The translations under genes were made by a program, and so were the position numbers. From assembly GCA_008921705.1 (NCBI GenBank), contig VFFE01007042.1, positions 397,123 to 461,122 of the forward strand: DNA of 64,000 bases, read 5' to 3'. Origin of the DNA: Burhinus oedicnemus (taxonomy: Eukaryota > Chordata > Aves > Charadriiformes > Burhinidae). The notes under the pieces were generated by a model. That model was not told where the DNA came from. It made no database searches and saw only the letters and a list, made by a program, of their open reading frames with translations. Each line of letters opens with the position of its first letter. Position 1 is the first letter of the stretch. Shown piece after piece: positions 1-10,240 of the stretch.

Positions 1-2306
1 TGTAGCTGTGTTTCAGCGCAGTTGGAAAAAGAAAAATAAAAAAAACAACACAAAAAGCCCCCCAGTGCCAATGGATTAGATACAGCTCACTCAACATGAT
101 TGTGTAAACCAGTTTGTGAGACTTTAATTCCTACTTTAGCACATGTGGTGTTACTGGAGAACAGCAGCAGGCAGAAAAGGCGTAGTCAGGACTGAAAATA
201 TTTTTCCCTGTTTTTTACCAGGGAATGTGAGATGAGGGAGAGGATGCTTATCAGAACAAATGTTCAGTATTTGATGTAGAGGAATTAGACCCATATGTCT
301 TGCTCTCTTTGCTGCCTTCCTGGTGCAGTTATCTAGACCTATACCTTTTCCATATGACATAAAGGGATACCACGTCTCTTCTGTTCCTAGCATCATACGA
401 TTACGGGCTCTCCTCACCACTTTAGCTCTATGCCAGTCTCTTCCTGAGCCCAAATCTGATAACTAATCAGATTTTTAAGGCCCGATTCTATTTAGCGAGT
501 ACTGGATCAGATCCTCAAACACCAGTTTTGTACAGGAAGCAGAGAGGCAAAGGCGGGGCAGGAACAGAAAAAACATGTTCTCAGAAAACTCATGCTCTAG
601 GACAAGAGGGATGTTTTTTGGCTACTGATACTGTAGGTAGGGCCGCCAGGATTCAGCATTCATGAATGTTATTTAAATGCCCCGTTTTTATGATTTGGAT
701 CACTAAGTAAAAACATAAAACATGGTATAATAAAAGCACTGGAAGAAGAGTTTGAGGTCAGGCCAAAGGTCTGCCTAGCTGATGTCCACTTACAAATGGC
801 CGGGAGCAGACAGTTGGAGAATGAGCACAGGGCAAGAGGAGAGGACTCTTTTCCACAGCCCACAGCTATGGTCTGAGTCATAAATCATATGCTTGAGTTT
901 AAAAAGAGTTGATGACTTTTTATTCCTTTTGTTTGGCCAATTGCTTTTTGTAACTTTCATACTTTCTTCCAGTTACATCCAGTCATCTTCAAGATTTTAT
1001 TACCCACTGTGGGAAAGGATTCTTCTTTTTATTTAAACCTGAATAGTTCTGTTATGAGAAACTCCAAATGATCACTTTTGATTCACTACACCACTCATGG
1101 TTGGAGAACCATGGCCAATTTCATTTCTCCTTGCACGGAAGTTGTTTCATGCCTTTTACCCATCTTGCTGCCCTTCCCTCTACTCCTGTAAGAGAGCCTT
1201 TTCTGAATGGACTGCATCTGCTCCAGAACTGCTCCTCAGTTTGCAATTAATCTAAAACCCTCTGTTGCACTGACTTAGTCCTTTGCATGGCACTAGAATA
1301 ATTTCAGAAAAATTTATCATGAAGGTCAGTTCATATCTTGCTTCCAAGACCTCCACCCTATCACTTCCTAAGCTGGCAATACCCACAAACCCCACAACTA
1401 CTACCTTCTTCTAGGGCTCTTTACCAAATTGTCGAGGTGCTTTGGGAGATCTACCACTTCTGCCATGAGCAAATCAGCCACCATGAAGCTCCCGTCAGCA
1501 TCACGGGCCCAGCTATTGAAAAACTTGATAATGCCTTTACCTACTGCAGTAGGGCAGCTCTTGCCATGCACTTTTCTGCCTCTCTGAGCTCCTCCAGTTT
1601 GAACACAAGCTCACAAGAGACAGGACCACAGTACCTAAGCAGAGCTCTAATGCCCAACTTTCTCCTTCTGGTAAACAATATGCAAACTATTCTGAGGAAC
1701 ACAAGTCCATACACAGAGTTTTATCATAAGTCAACTACATATCATGATATCACCCAGAGGACAATTTCTTCATTCCTGAAGTACGGCACAGAGCATAAGG
1801 GTGTTAGCCCACTGTACATATAAAGGTCTGCAAAAATCAGGCCCTTAAGAGTGAATTTAGGTATGCGAGTGTGGAACTGGAATGCACACAAAAAAAGAAA
1901 GAAATACATTCCATCAGCTTAGGTCTTACAAACAGCTATGCATGACGTTATCTTTATACCTGAATAGCCTCACTAAGACTAACTCATGTGTCAGAATAAC
2001 ATATTCAGTAAAAATATAAATTTGGAATAATATTTTTATAAATTTATTTTTATTTGAATTTCACTTAAACGATTTAACTGCAAACATTATAATTCAAATT
2101 CATGAAAATAACAGTAACAGTCTTCTATAAATCATGCATTTATAAGTTTTCCTGCAGTAAATAAAACAATCTTATTTCAGATGAAAGCATAAACTTACTT
2201 CCGTAGTGGCTATCAAAGACATTATGTTGAAATACAAGCATACACATCGGAAAGAATAACCCAGAGAGTCTGGCAACAGGCACTGGCAAAGCACACAACA
2301 GAGTAC
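1..2306 (-). other. Intron downstream of exon 5 (incomplete)
   Basis: This is non-coding sequence 3' of the last visible exon, starting with donor GTACTC at 2306. I searched the minus strand for the expected next KIAA1549L exon (a TLVYVV/FLNGT-type segment leading to a membrane-proximal region) and did not see it, so this intron runs beyond the left edge. The stretch is AT-rich, especially 2000-2130, with no recognised repeat. A 69-codon same-strand open frame at 1401-1610 is unexplained and has no start codon or splice support. Confidence 0.7.
1401..1610 (-). other. Unexplained 69-codon open frame in the downstream intron
   Basis: This is an open frame between stops, on the same strand as the gene, with no ATG near its start. 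It includes KGIIKFFNSWARDADGSFMV and LLMAEVVDLPKHLDNLVKSP, which reads like folded protein rather than random translation. It does not match the KIAA1549L exon expected next. It could be chance, a relic of a mobile element or a pseudogene fragment. Confidence 0.2.
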
Positions 2307-2440
2307 CTGAACTGTTAAGTTGTTGCTGGTGTTTAAAACCTTTCTTTCAGCATCCTGAAACGCTCTCTGTAACCGTTGCTCCATGGTCTGAACAAATTTG
2401 CATGACTGTATATTGTCTGTTTGACCCACAAACTGCAGTT
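2307..2440 (-). CDS. KIAA1549L: KIAA1549L-like exon 5
   Basis: This 134-nt exon lies between acceptor TTCCTTTTCCAG (ending at 2441) and donor CAG|GTACTC (from 2306). After completing a Glu codon it encodes 44 residues: LQFVGQTDNIQSCKF, then VQTMEQRLQRAFQDAERK and VLNTSNNLTVQ, ending in phase 0. This is the strongest family evidence in the window. The wording matches my memory of human KIAA1549L almost residue for residue, and it aligns with the KIAA1549 stretch containing an F.Q.(E/I)..L..AF pattern followed by NLTVQ. These families share a conserved Pfam region (DUF3827/KIAA1549). The pattern F..(M/L)EQRL..AF followed by a beta strand NLTVQ resembles a SEA-type fold; that last point is my inference. 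The next exon is not within the window. Confidence 0.92.
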
Positions 2441-3489
2441 CTGGAAAAGGAACAACATGTTTGTATGTGGACAAAATGTTCTTGGTTGCATAAGTCCTGT
2501 AATACTTGACAGCAAGATGAACAATTTACAAATTAAGCAGGTGAAAATAATGCCACATAGGATCAGTTTATGTCACTCAAGCACTGCACTAAACTAGCCT
2601 TAAGTAAGACAAAATGTAAGAATTAAATTGCATTATCAGAGCTGATACTCTCCACAAACAAACGGAGGTTGTTTCTACAGTGATATATAAGATGGTAAGA
2701 CCAGTTCGCTGTACTTACTCAGAGCCAGGCAGTAAGCAAAATCATTCTAAAACGCGTTATACTCTTAAATCTTGCAGGTCATTGGCTTTTACATGACATA
2801 ATCAATCATAATATTGATTCTCATTCTGTTTATGCTAGGAAAAATATACTTAACTGGGTAATTGCAGTGAGTACGTGTATATAAACATGTAAGCACACAC
2901 ATAAGAAATCTTTTTACAATTAAATATGGGGGTTTTTTTACAGTGTTCTCTGCCTTCTCGTAGCTTATACTGTTCTGCACCGCAACTGCTCTGCACCGAT
3001 GCTTGCTACGGTATAGAGTGGTTAAGCAATGACCCTGGGGTAGACTGCTAGGAACTAAGTCAAATCCAATGGGTCCAGTCAGAACAATATATATATACAC
3101 CTCATATAGCCATGTTTCTCATCTGATTGTCTGCAAAAGAAATACACAGGTTGTGGCACAACCCGTCGATTAAAGTCCATTTTAATCAAACGCCAAGTCT
3201 TAGTCAAGGATATTGGTGCAACTCATCCCTAACGCGATGCCACTTCATTTCACAGCAGTGCCACCAGAGGTGACAGCAGAGCACCACGCAGGACAGGCAC
3301 GCACACACCGGCTGTCTCGCTTGCGCCAGGAACGTCAACACATGAATCCAAAGCAGAGCTTTTCCCGCTGCTGCGCCGGAGAGCAAGGGCTGAGGCAGGA
3401 CAGCAAAGGGGAAGAAGAGCATCGTCCCTGCGCACTGACCCGTTAACACACACGCAACCCCGGGCATGGGCGGGCAGGACCTCGCTCAC
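2441..3489 (-). other. Intron between exons 4 and 5
   Basis: This 1,049-bp phase-1 intron runs from GTGAGC (donor at 3489) to TTCCAG (acceptor at 2441). The part nearest exon 4 (about 3210-3480) is GC-richer and yields overlapping open frames that I regard as chance. No repeat was recognised. Confidence 0.85.
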
Positions 3490-3709
3490 CTGTTTTCAAC
3501 TGGAAGTGGTACGCAGGAAGGGGCTTCCATGGCAAGGCCAGGGCCGCCACAGACTGGAGATGTGGGACATGCTGCTTTATGTCTGCTGTGGCGTTGCTAA
3601 TGCCGTAGGCAAGAAGCCTTTCGATTACAGCAGCTGGTATAAAAACCAGTCTGCCCCGCGTGACGTAGTAACCAACTGTTACGTTACTTGATTGCTCCAG
3701 GACTTCAAC
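3490..3709 (-). CDS. KIAA1549L: KIAA1549L-like exon 4 (ectodomain module)
   Basis: This 220-nt exon has acceptor TGTGTTTTAG (ending at 3710) and donor ACAG|GTGAGC (from 3489). It encodes 73 residues in phase 0 plus one base. The peptide opens VEVLEQSSNVTVGYYVTRGR, continues LVFIPAAVIERLLAYGIS and ends PAYHFQLKT. Sequons NVT and NAT are present. The mix of alternating hydrophobic strands (TVGYYV, RLVFIP) and a helix-like stretch (AAVIERLLAYG) suggests a small folded alpha/beta extracellular domain rather than more mucin. KIAA1549 has a comparable segment with a similar strand-helix order before its LQFV phrase. The final AAAACA-G joins in phase 1 to the next exon to give the junction KTE-LQFV. 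Confidence 0.88.
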
Positions 3710-5208
3710 CTAAAACACACAGGGAAACGTATTTTTTTTATTTTGTTTGCAGTTCAAACACTATTTGACGGGACTTCTCATCCTGAATATGGCTCACTTG
3801 CAGGGTATTTATCCTGTAATCCCTATAAATCCTGCAGGATCCAGTAGTGTCACATCAGACGTGGTGTTAGCAGAACTGCTCAGAGAGCTTTAGACCCAGT
3901 CCATGCAGCACGTGCTCCCAATTGAAGCGGTGCGGTATTGCTACCACAGCTCCCATACCTCTAATTTAGGCTGGGGCTTCATTCACTTATAGATACTGGG
4001 ATGTTTTACTTATGAATGTAAAAATATAGAGGATCCAGAGAACATCCAGCTCCTGCTTCATACCTGAAGTTCCCTGACTTTGTGCATGTGTCTGTCATTG
4101 CAGGTTTGGAGACAGATTTTTGAAAGACAAAAGTTTCCAATATTTGATTCATCAGGCTCAACTGTCTCTTCTATACTGTCTTTCCTATACTGTCGCAGAT
4201 GGTTAAGCTATCACCTATATGAGTAGAAATGACAAGCCACAAGAATGAACACACTGCGAGCCAAAGCATGGGTTGAGTTTTACCTCAAAATTCTGTATTT
4301 CCCAAAAAGTTTAAGCCCTGAAACTGGTCCTCCATGCTGAGTTTTAGCTGGTTTCCTCTGTTAGGAAAAGGCAGCTTCTTTCAGGTTTACAAGAAGGTGG
4401 GAGAAAAAGTCTGACAGTTTTGATTGCTGCTGCTGAGACTCAGGAATATACAGTTCCCAAACTGACTAACAGCATCTGAACATGCAGCAATAGAGCATGG
4501 GGACAAAAGTCAACCCGACGCCCTCTATTTTGAGCAAAATTACTTTTTTCCTTCCCAGTGGCTTGGTGAGTGTAACTCATAACAGCCTTGGACTGCCCAA
4601 GCGCGTGGAAACCTGCGTTGCAGAGAAGCGTGCCCCAGCCATCCACCTAAGCCTGCTCTCACACCCAGCAATACGGAAGGTCGTGCAATTTAGCTAGAAA
4701 GCGATGAACGCGTCTCCCTCATTTATTTCCAATAAAATGTGCTTTTTCCCTGCTCAGGATTTTTGTCCCTGTGGAATTGCACTTGTCAGGTACTGGGTTC
4801 TCAAACCAGAGAGCGGACTGACAGCAGTGACACCCCATTTACCAGCCCTGCTCTTGCAATTGATCCAGGCTGAGCACAGCAGCACTTGGCTGTCCGTGAA
4901 ACCGAGTCATTCCTGAGCCGCAGGGGGAGGAGGAAACTGCTGCCAGCAGCCATTTCCCAAAACAAAAGAAAGTTGCATTTCTCCCTTCTACTTCATCAAA
5001 TAAAACAGCAAAAGCTTTGGAGCGGTCCTTATATTTTCAGAGCCCAGAGCGGGTGCTACCTATGTCTGCTTTTCATAGGAAAAGCTCGGTGCTCCCACCC
5101 AAGAGGCTCCCTGCATCCAGAGACGCCACTGGAGCTGCAGCCAGCTGAGATTCTCTTGGTTGGAGAGCTGCTTTGGCGAGATCATGCAGGCGAGCCGAGC
5201 ATGCTTAC
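3710..5208 (-). other. Intron between exons 3 and 4
   Basis: This 1,499-bp phase-0 intron begins GTAAGC and ends GTTTTAG. It is unique sequence. I see no repeat or additional exon with splice support. Confidence 0.85.
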
Positions 5209-5321
5209 CTGAGCACTGACGTTTTGGTTGAAAGCTTGTCTCAGCACTTGGTTGAGTCCTCTCCTCACGCTCTCCTTGAAGGGACTGCTGATCAGCATCC
5301 TCCTCGTGTTCAGAAACAGAA
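5209..5321 (-). CDS. KIAA1549L: KIAA1549L-like exon 3
   Basis: This 113-nt exon lies between acceptor GTTCCACAG (ending at 5322) and donor CAG|GTAAGC (from 5208). Its first two bases complete a Val codon with the last G of the giant exon. It then encodes 37 residues beginning LFLNTRRMLISSPFKESVRR and ending NQNVSAQ, finishing in phase 0. The peptide is basic and amphipathic and carries one N-glycosylation sequon (NVS). It corresponds in position to the KIAA1549 segment after its mucin region, which has the same VL...(A/V)x(R/K)xxL...F..N pattern. Phase agreement on both sides and the strong splice sites make a chance open frame unlikely. Confidence 0.85.
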
Positions 5322-6457
5322 CTGTGGAACAACACAAGCCACCTGTTGGTTTGAAACGTTACCACGCTACTGTTTGCTTTTTTAAATTGTTTTATGTTGT
5401 GCTAGCTGGGTGGAGATCATCAAAGCCGCTAGGATTTCCAGCAGCTCCAATGGCAGCGAGAACTGCAAGGGCTCAGCAGCGTCCCGGAGTTCCCCATTCA
5501 TCCCCTGGCAATAGCCCATTGTTTCCAGAGGGAGGTCTAACAAATGCAATTTCTTTAGCAACAACAACAAGTCTTTGCCACGCTGCCTTTTTGAGGGAGG
5601 TATGACGCCACTCGATTGCCTGCAGACAGACCGGTGCGGCGTTCCCACGGGACGGAGCTGGAGCTGCACGGGCAGGCCTACGTACAGGATGTGTGCTTCA
5701 TACCTTCACGGCCAGAGTTAAATAAACAAAGAAACGCGTTACTCCACTGCTACAACTATTTTTCCATTTAGGAAGTGTCTGTACACTTTCTTTATTGACA
5801 TTATCACTAGCTTTTTCTTTTTCTCTTATAATTTGCAGAAAAATTTTAATAGCTGTGCTATATACTCTATACGAGCTACTTCTATCTTTAGAAATAGTTG
5901 TTGCACTCATTATAGTACTGATGTAGATATTTAGCAGCTACTAAACACAAGTTAGGTCTGAAGGCTGCTTATTTCACTGTCCCCAGTATCATTCAGTTCT
6001 ATACAAGGTCAGAAATCCTTTTATGAAGCTATTCTTCTTTGCCGAGATCTCCAAGATACACACATCTGGTGCCGCGCTGCGCATCCATACGAAGCCTGGG
6101 CAAGAAACCTCTCCAGACCCCTTTAGCTCAGAGTTCTTACAGCTAAGGAAAAGCTGTCTATAAAAAACAGCTAGAGCCAGAAGTGGTACTGTCCACACAG
6201 AAAGCTCAAAATCCTACCGTTTTGAAGTGTACAACTCTAAATACCAAGAGTTGTCTTCAAATGAATCTTTAACAACACGAATACAGCCAATGTCATTCCT
6301 ATGGAGCAACCCTGGTTTGTCAGCGCAGCAGCCTCGTCCCCAGATTAATCACTAACGCCCCCACGTTCTTTGACACTTGAGCGTATTTCCCACTCATCAC
6401 CGGTTGCCCCTCGTAGACAAGCGAGGTCCTTTCAGCAAATTCAATGGCCCCACATAC
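5322..6457 (-). other. Intron between the mucin exon and exon 3
   Basis: This 1,136-bp phase-1 intron begins GTATGTG and ends TTCCACAG. Short open frames inside it lack splice support. No repeat was recognised. Confidence 0.85.
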
Positions 6458-9400
6458 CTGTTTTAACCATAAGGTTCCTGGAGAGGCGACAATCCAGGGG
6501 AGGAGCTGCTGTCATGTTAGCGAAAGCGGCTGCTGCCGTGGTTTCGGGAGGAGCAGAGGTGTTTTCCACCGGAGTAGGGGGAAGCCTAGTTGTTTTCGCT
6601 GATGCTGTAACAGATGTCAAAGCTGCTGTAATTGTCAGTGGATACGGGGTTGACGTTTGGGTGATTTCTGAGCTTGGGAACTTCTGGGTGTCAGTTACTG
6701 TTGTTTCTATCTGCCTTGGTACATGTGCTGTGGGTGCACGCGTGGAAGCTGTGACCGTGCTGCTTTTAGGGGTTATGAGCGTAGCTGTCATGTCCACAGG
6801 TGATGCAGTTGTGTTTCTCGGTGCAAAAGGAGAATCTGTATGTGTTCCTACTGAGCTTAGATCCGATGTCAATTTTGTGGCAGTGTTATTTTTTGTTAGT
6901 GTCAGTATCGGTGTGCTTAAAGCCATCACAGATGGCAAAGGTGTGTTTTCAGTGCCTAGGGAAAAGAAGGAAGAAGCTCGCACTGGTGGAGCTGGAGATG
7001 ATTTTCTTGTTAGTGGTTTGGCTTCTGAAGTTCCTACTGTAGGTATTGCACCAGAAGATACTCCAGATAACACTGTAATGACAGAATGGGTAAAGTTGGT
7101 TGTTGACAAAAAAGGAGAAGTTAATGGTGTTGGTGATGCATGGACAGAAGTTATGATGACTGACTGCAGAGCACTGGTGGTAGGGGTTTGATATGGGATG
7201 CCCTTGGTAGCTCTATTAGCTATATTACTGGGAACTAGACTATGTCTTGTAGCACTTTTGTCCCACTCCTCCACACTAAACATAGCTGGATTTTTATCAG
7301 CTGTAACCAAATAACCAGAAGACTCTAACTGGTTATCTGCAAATTCTGGCAAATCTCCAGACCCGATGTCTTCTTCTGTAATAAAACTACGCAGGAGAGT
7401 TGAGCTAGAAAGCTCGGTTATGGGAGAGGGGGACTCGGCTGGCAGTATGCTGTGGATGGCACTGTTTTTATTGCTGGCGGAAAGAGTCAAGTTGTCAGTG
7501 AGCTGAAAAGCCAACACTGGTGTTGTGCCTAAGGTTTTTGTCAGTAAAGTAATCTTTCCAGCATCAGTTGGTTTTGATTCTAGAGAGCTAGGGAAAGCAC
7601 CTGTATCCTGAACAGAAGGCACGTGTAAACGGAGAGGTGCTTCATAGTGTATACTGGTATTAATGTCTCCAACAGTAAGGAAATTACCAATGTTTTCAGC
7701 TGTGCTTCCATGCTTTTTTTGCAGGGGGTTAGGCGCTGTCAAAGTGGTAGCAAGGGATGAATACTGAACAGGAGATGTTTTCAGTGCAAATGTATCTACA
7801 TCAAGTTCTGGAAAACTATTCCACTTCGTTCCAGCAAAGGGTGAATTTGAAACCTTTTGACTAGAGTTTGCATATGTATAGTTTGCTGAAAGGTTGGAGA
7901 AGACTGGCTGCTTATTTGTATTCATTGTCTTTTGCAGACCTGAAACTACTGAATATGGTGCACGGTACTCAGTTTCCAACAGAGAAGTAGTTGGAGGAAC
8001 TTCTTGTATTGCTGTTCTGACTGAAGTATTTACCGAAGGAATACCAATACCAGCTGAAGAGAGCAATGCTGTATTGGTCCATGTAGAAGCCGAAGTAGTG
8101 ACTTTAGGAGAGCTGACAGGATCTAAATTGCTTTCAGAGTCCGCACTCGAAATCCCAGAAAAGCTGGAGCCGTGGCTGTCCATCACCGTTGTCATGGAAA
8201 CCAGTGATGGCCACGCACCCCGCGCTGGAGGTACAACAGAGGCGAGATGCTTTCTATCAACTGAATGTGAAGTCTGACCAGAGGTAAAATTATTTAAAGC
8301 TCTTGGAGGTGAATATTCTGTGCGGTGGGTCACAACAGTGGGTACTCTCATATTTATGTCTTTATTTGCAGTTACAGCTGGACTTTCTGTAGCACCAGGT
8401 GGAAAATGTTCAGTCACAAAGATACGAGTGGCAGATGTGTTTGCGATAGCAGGTTCAGGTTTTGAAAGGCCCATAGTGGAAGTAATTAACAGCACTGCAG
8501 CTAGATCAGGACTCGTCACGCCTGTTCCCAAAACAGTGCCTAGTATCTTTGGTCCTCTGGGGAGTTTACTCGTTTGGATATCTGGAGAAAGCTGAGATCC
8601 ATAAGGCAGGACACTATTAGCATTAAAGTTCATGGATATCTTTGCTGTCACCCCTCTTGTGAAAGGCTGTTGAGCTGTTCTTGCCACGGGAAAGCCATCA
8701 GAAGTTGGGAGAGTACGTGCAGAAGCAGTTGGCAATCGCATGCCAATTGCCTGATAAGCTCCGTCAGTCAGGTCTTCTGCAAAAGTCTGATTCAGAGCTG
8801 CCGCCGAGTGCTGTGAGGAAACAGCCCAAGGGATTTGCGAAGTATCCTCATCAGCTGCTGCTGCACTGGGACTGTCTGTGTGTGCTCTCCTAGTAAAGGT
8901 GTCACTTGTCTCAGTTAGCAAGGGAGACCTTGTGCTTGTTGAAGAGCGTGTTGCCTTTCTAAAGAGAAAATCCGTTTCACTTCTAAATGCTCGAACTGGT
9001 AGCACTGCATTGCGAGCGTGCTTTGCATCTGGAATAAGTGATTTTGGCAACAAGAGGGAAGACGTGCTCTCCATTAAACTGGAGACCTCAGCCACGCTCT
9101 TGGAAGCTGATGACATGAAAGGTGCACTGGTAGAGCCTGTAGTGCAATTAGTCAGTGCTGTGGAGGACTGTGGATGACTCATTTGGGGTATTAGATGTGG
9201 AGTACCCACACGATGGAAGACTGATGTAGGAACCTCTGCTTTATCCTGAAAAACTGGTGATGACAGAGGAGCGATATCACTGCTTCTGTCAGTCAATGCT
9301 GCCTTAAATGGCTGACTGTTTGGTTTTACTCCAGTAGAAGATACATTATACATACTCTCATTAGGAAATCGTGAGAGGCTTCTGGGAGTTACTGGCAGGG

Positions 9401-10240
9401 AAGACTGATATGTTTGTGACACAGGAATATCAGAGTATACAGACAAAATAGAGGTCCTTTCTGAAGGAGACCCTTTTCCCACTATTTCTGTGAAATGCGC
9501 TGCTGTCGATCCCAAGAGATTGAAAGGCATGGTATGTGTAAACAACTCGGGACTCTTTCTGTGATTCACCGTACTGGAATGTTCTACAGCGACCGTGCTT
9601 AGAGGACTATTTCTGCTTTCACTAACCTGCGAGCTGGCTGAATCTGTGTTGAAGGAACCTTCAGGAGCTGCAGACAAAGGCACTTTGATGGGCAGTACAG
9701 CTGGTTTAGAAAAGTTAATGGTATGAGGTGACTGAATTACCAATGAGGAGAATGATGGTGATGGAACAGCAAGCATGTCTGATCCTGATGTGCTTTCTTT
9801 TGAAATGGAGGGTGTTTCTAATGGTATTAGCTGAAATGGCACAGCTGTACTCAAATGTGTCACTGATGGTGTGGTGGACAGTGTGGCAAACATACCAAGC
9901 TGAGGCAAACCTGATACAACAGCTGTTTCATCTGCATCTTGAGCTGATGACCTCAGAGGCGACTCAGCTGAAACTTCAGCGGGTTCCTGGGATGCGCTGT
10001 TTCCACTGCCTTGATAAAGGGTGGGCGACAGATGAGTTTGATCTGAAGTTCTGGAACGTGTGCCAGTCAGTGTTGTTTTTATCATCTGAAGCAAGTTTGC
10101 ATTCTCCAAAGTCTGTCCCATAGAAATATCAGCTATTGAGGAAGTCTTAGTTTCTGTGGAAGGCCGTGTTGGTGATAGTATAGATCTCCAATTAGGAAAA
10201 GATCCTGTAGGAGCAACGTTGATATGCTGTTGCCTGATAC
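6458..10240 (-). CDS. KIAA1549L: KIAA1549L-like giant mucin-type exon (probable exon 2)
   Basis: This 3,783-nt exon of a membrane glycoprotein gene is open throughout: 1,260 full codons plus two leading bases and one trailing base. The acceptor is a pyrimidine-rich TTTATTATTTTACAG just before 10240. The donor is ACAG|GTATGTG at 6457. The peptide is rich in Ser, Thr, Pro and Ala, has at least 15 N-x-S/T sequons (for example NQTF, NVSS, NYTY, NLTL, NNTA, NMTA), and appears to have only two cysteines, as expected of an extended, heavily glycosylated ectodomain. An acidic EEDIGSGD motif sits at 7376-7353 and matches an ExDxGSGD element I recall from KIAA1549. The exon ends DCRLSRNLMVKT and splices in phase 1 to 5321. 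Human KIAA1549 and KIAA1549L, as I recall them, also have a very long second exon. The function of KIAA1549L is poorly known. The family assignment rests mainly on the three downstream exons. The exon number is inferred. Confidence 0.88.
7353..7376 (-). other. Candidate glycosaminoglycan attachment site in the mucin exon
   Basis: Minus-strand codons here read EEDIGSGD. A Ser-Gly dipeptide preceded by acidic residues is the usual xylosyltransferase acceptor context for heparan or chondroitin sulfate. A similar ExDxGSGD element occurs in KIAA1549 as I recall it, so the motif may be conserved between the paralogues. Modification itself is inference. Confidence 0.45.

Noticed and set aside
1338..1823. 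161-codon plus-strand open frame
   Set aside because: It has low-complexity composition, no recognisable domain and no splice or promoter support, and it lies within the downstream intron of the minus-strand gene.
6370..7191. 273-codon open frame on the plus strand
   Set aside because: It is the antisense shadow of the mucin exon, whose Thr/Ser/Ala-rich codons give a long Val/Gly/Ala-rich frame on the other strand. It has no domain and no gene context.
7894..9177. Several plus-strand open frames of 80-131 codons
   Set aside because: They lie entirely within the minus-strand mucin exon and reflect its codon bias. The same applies to the frame at 9728-10123.
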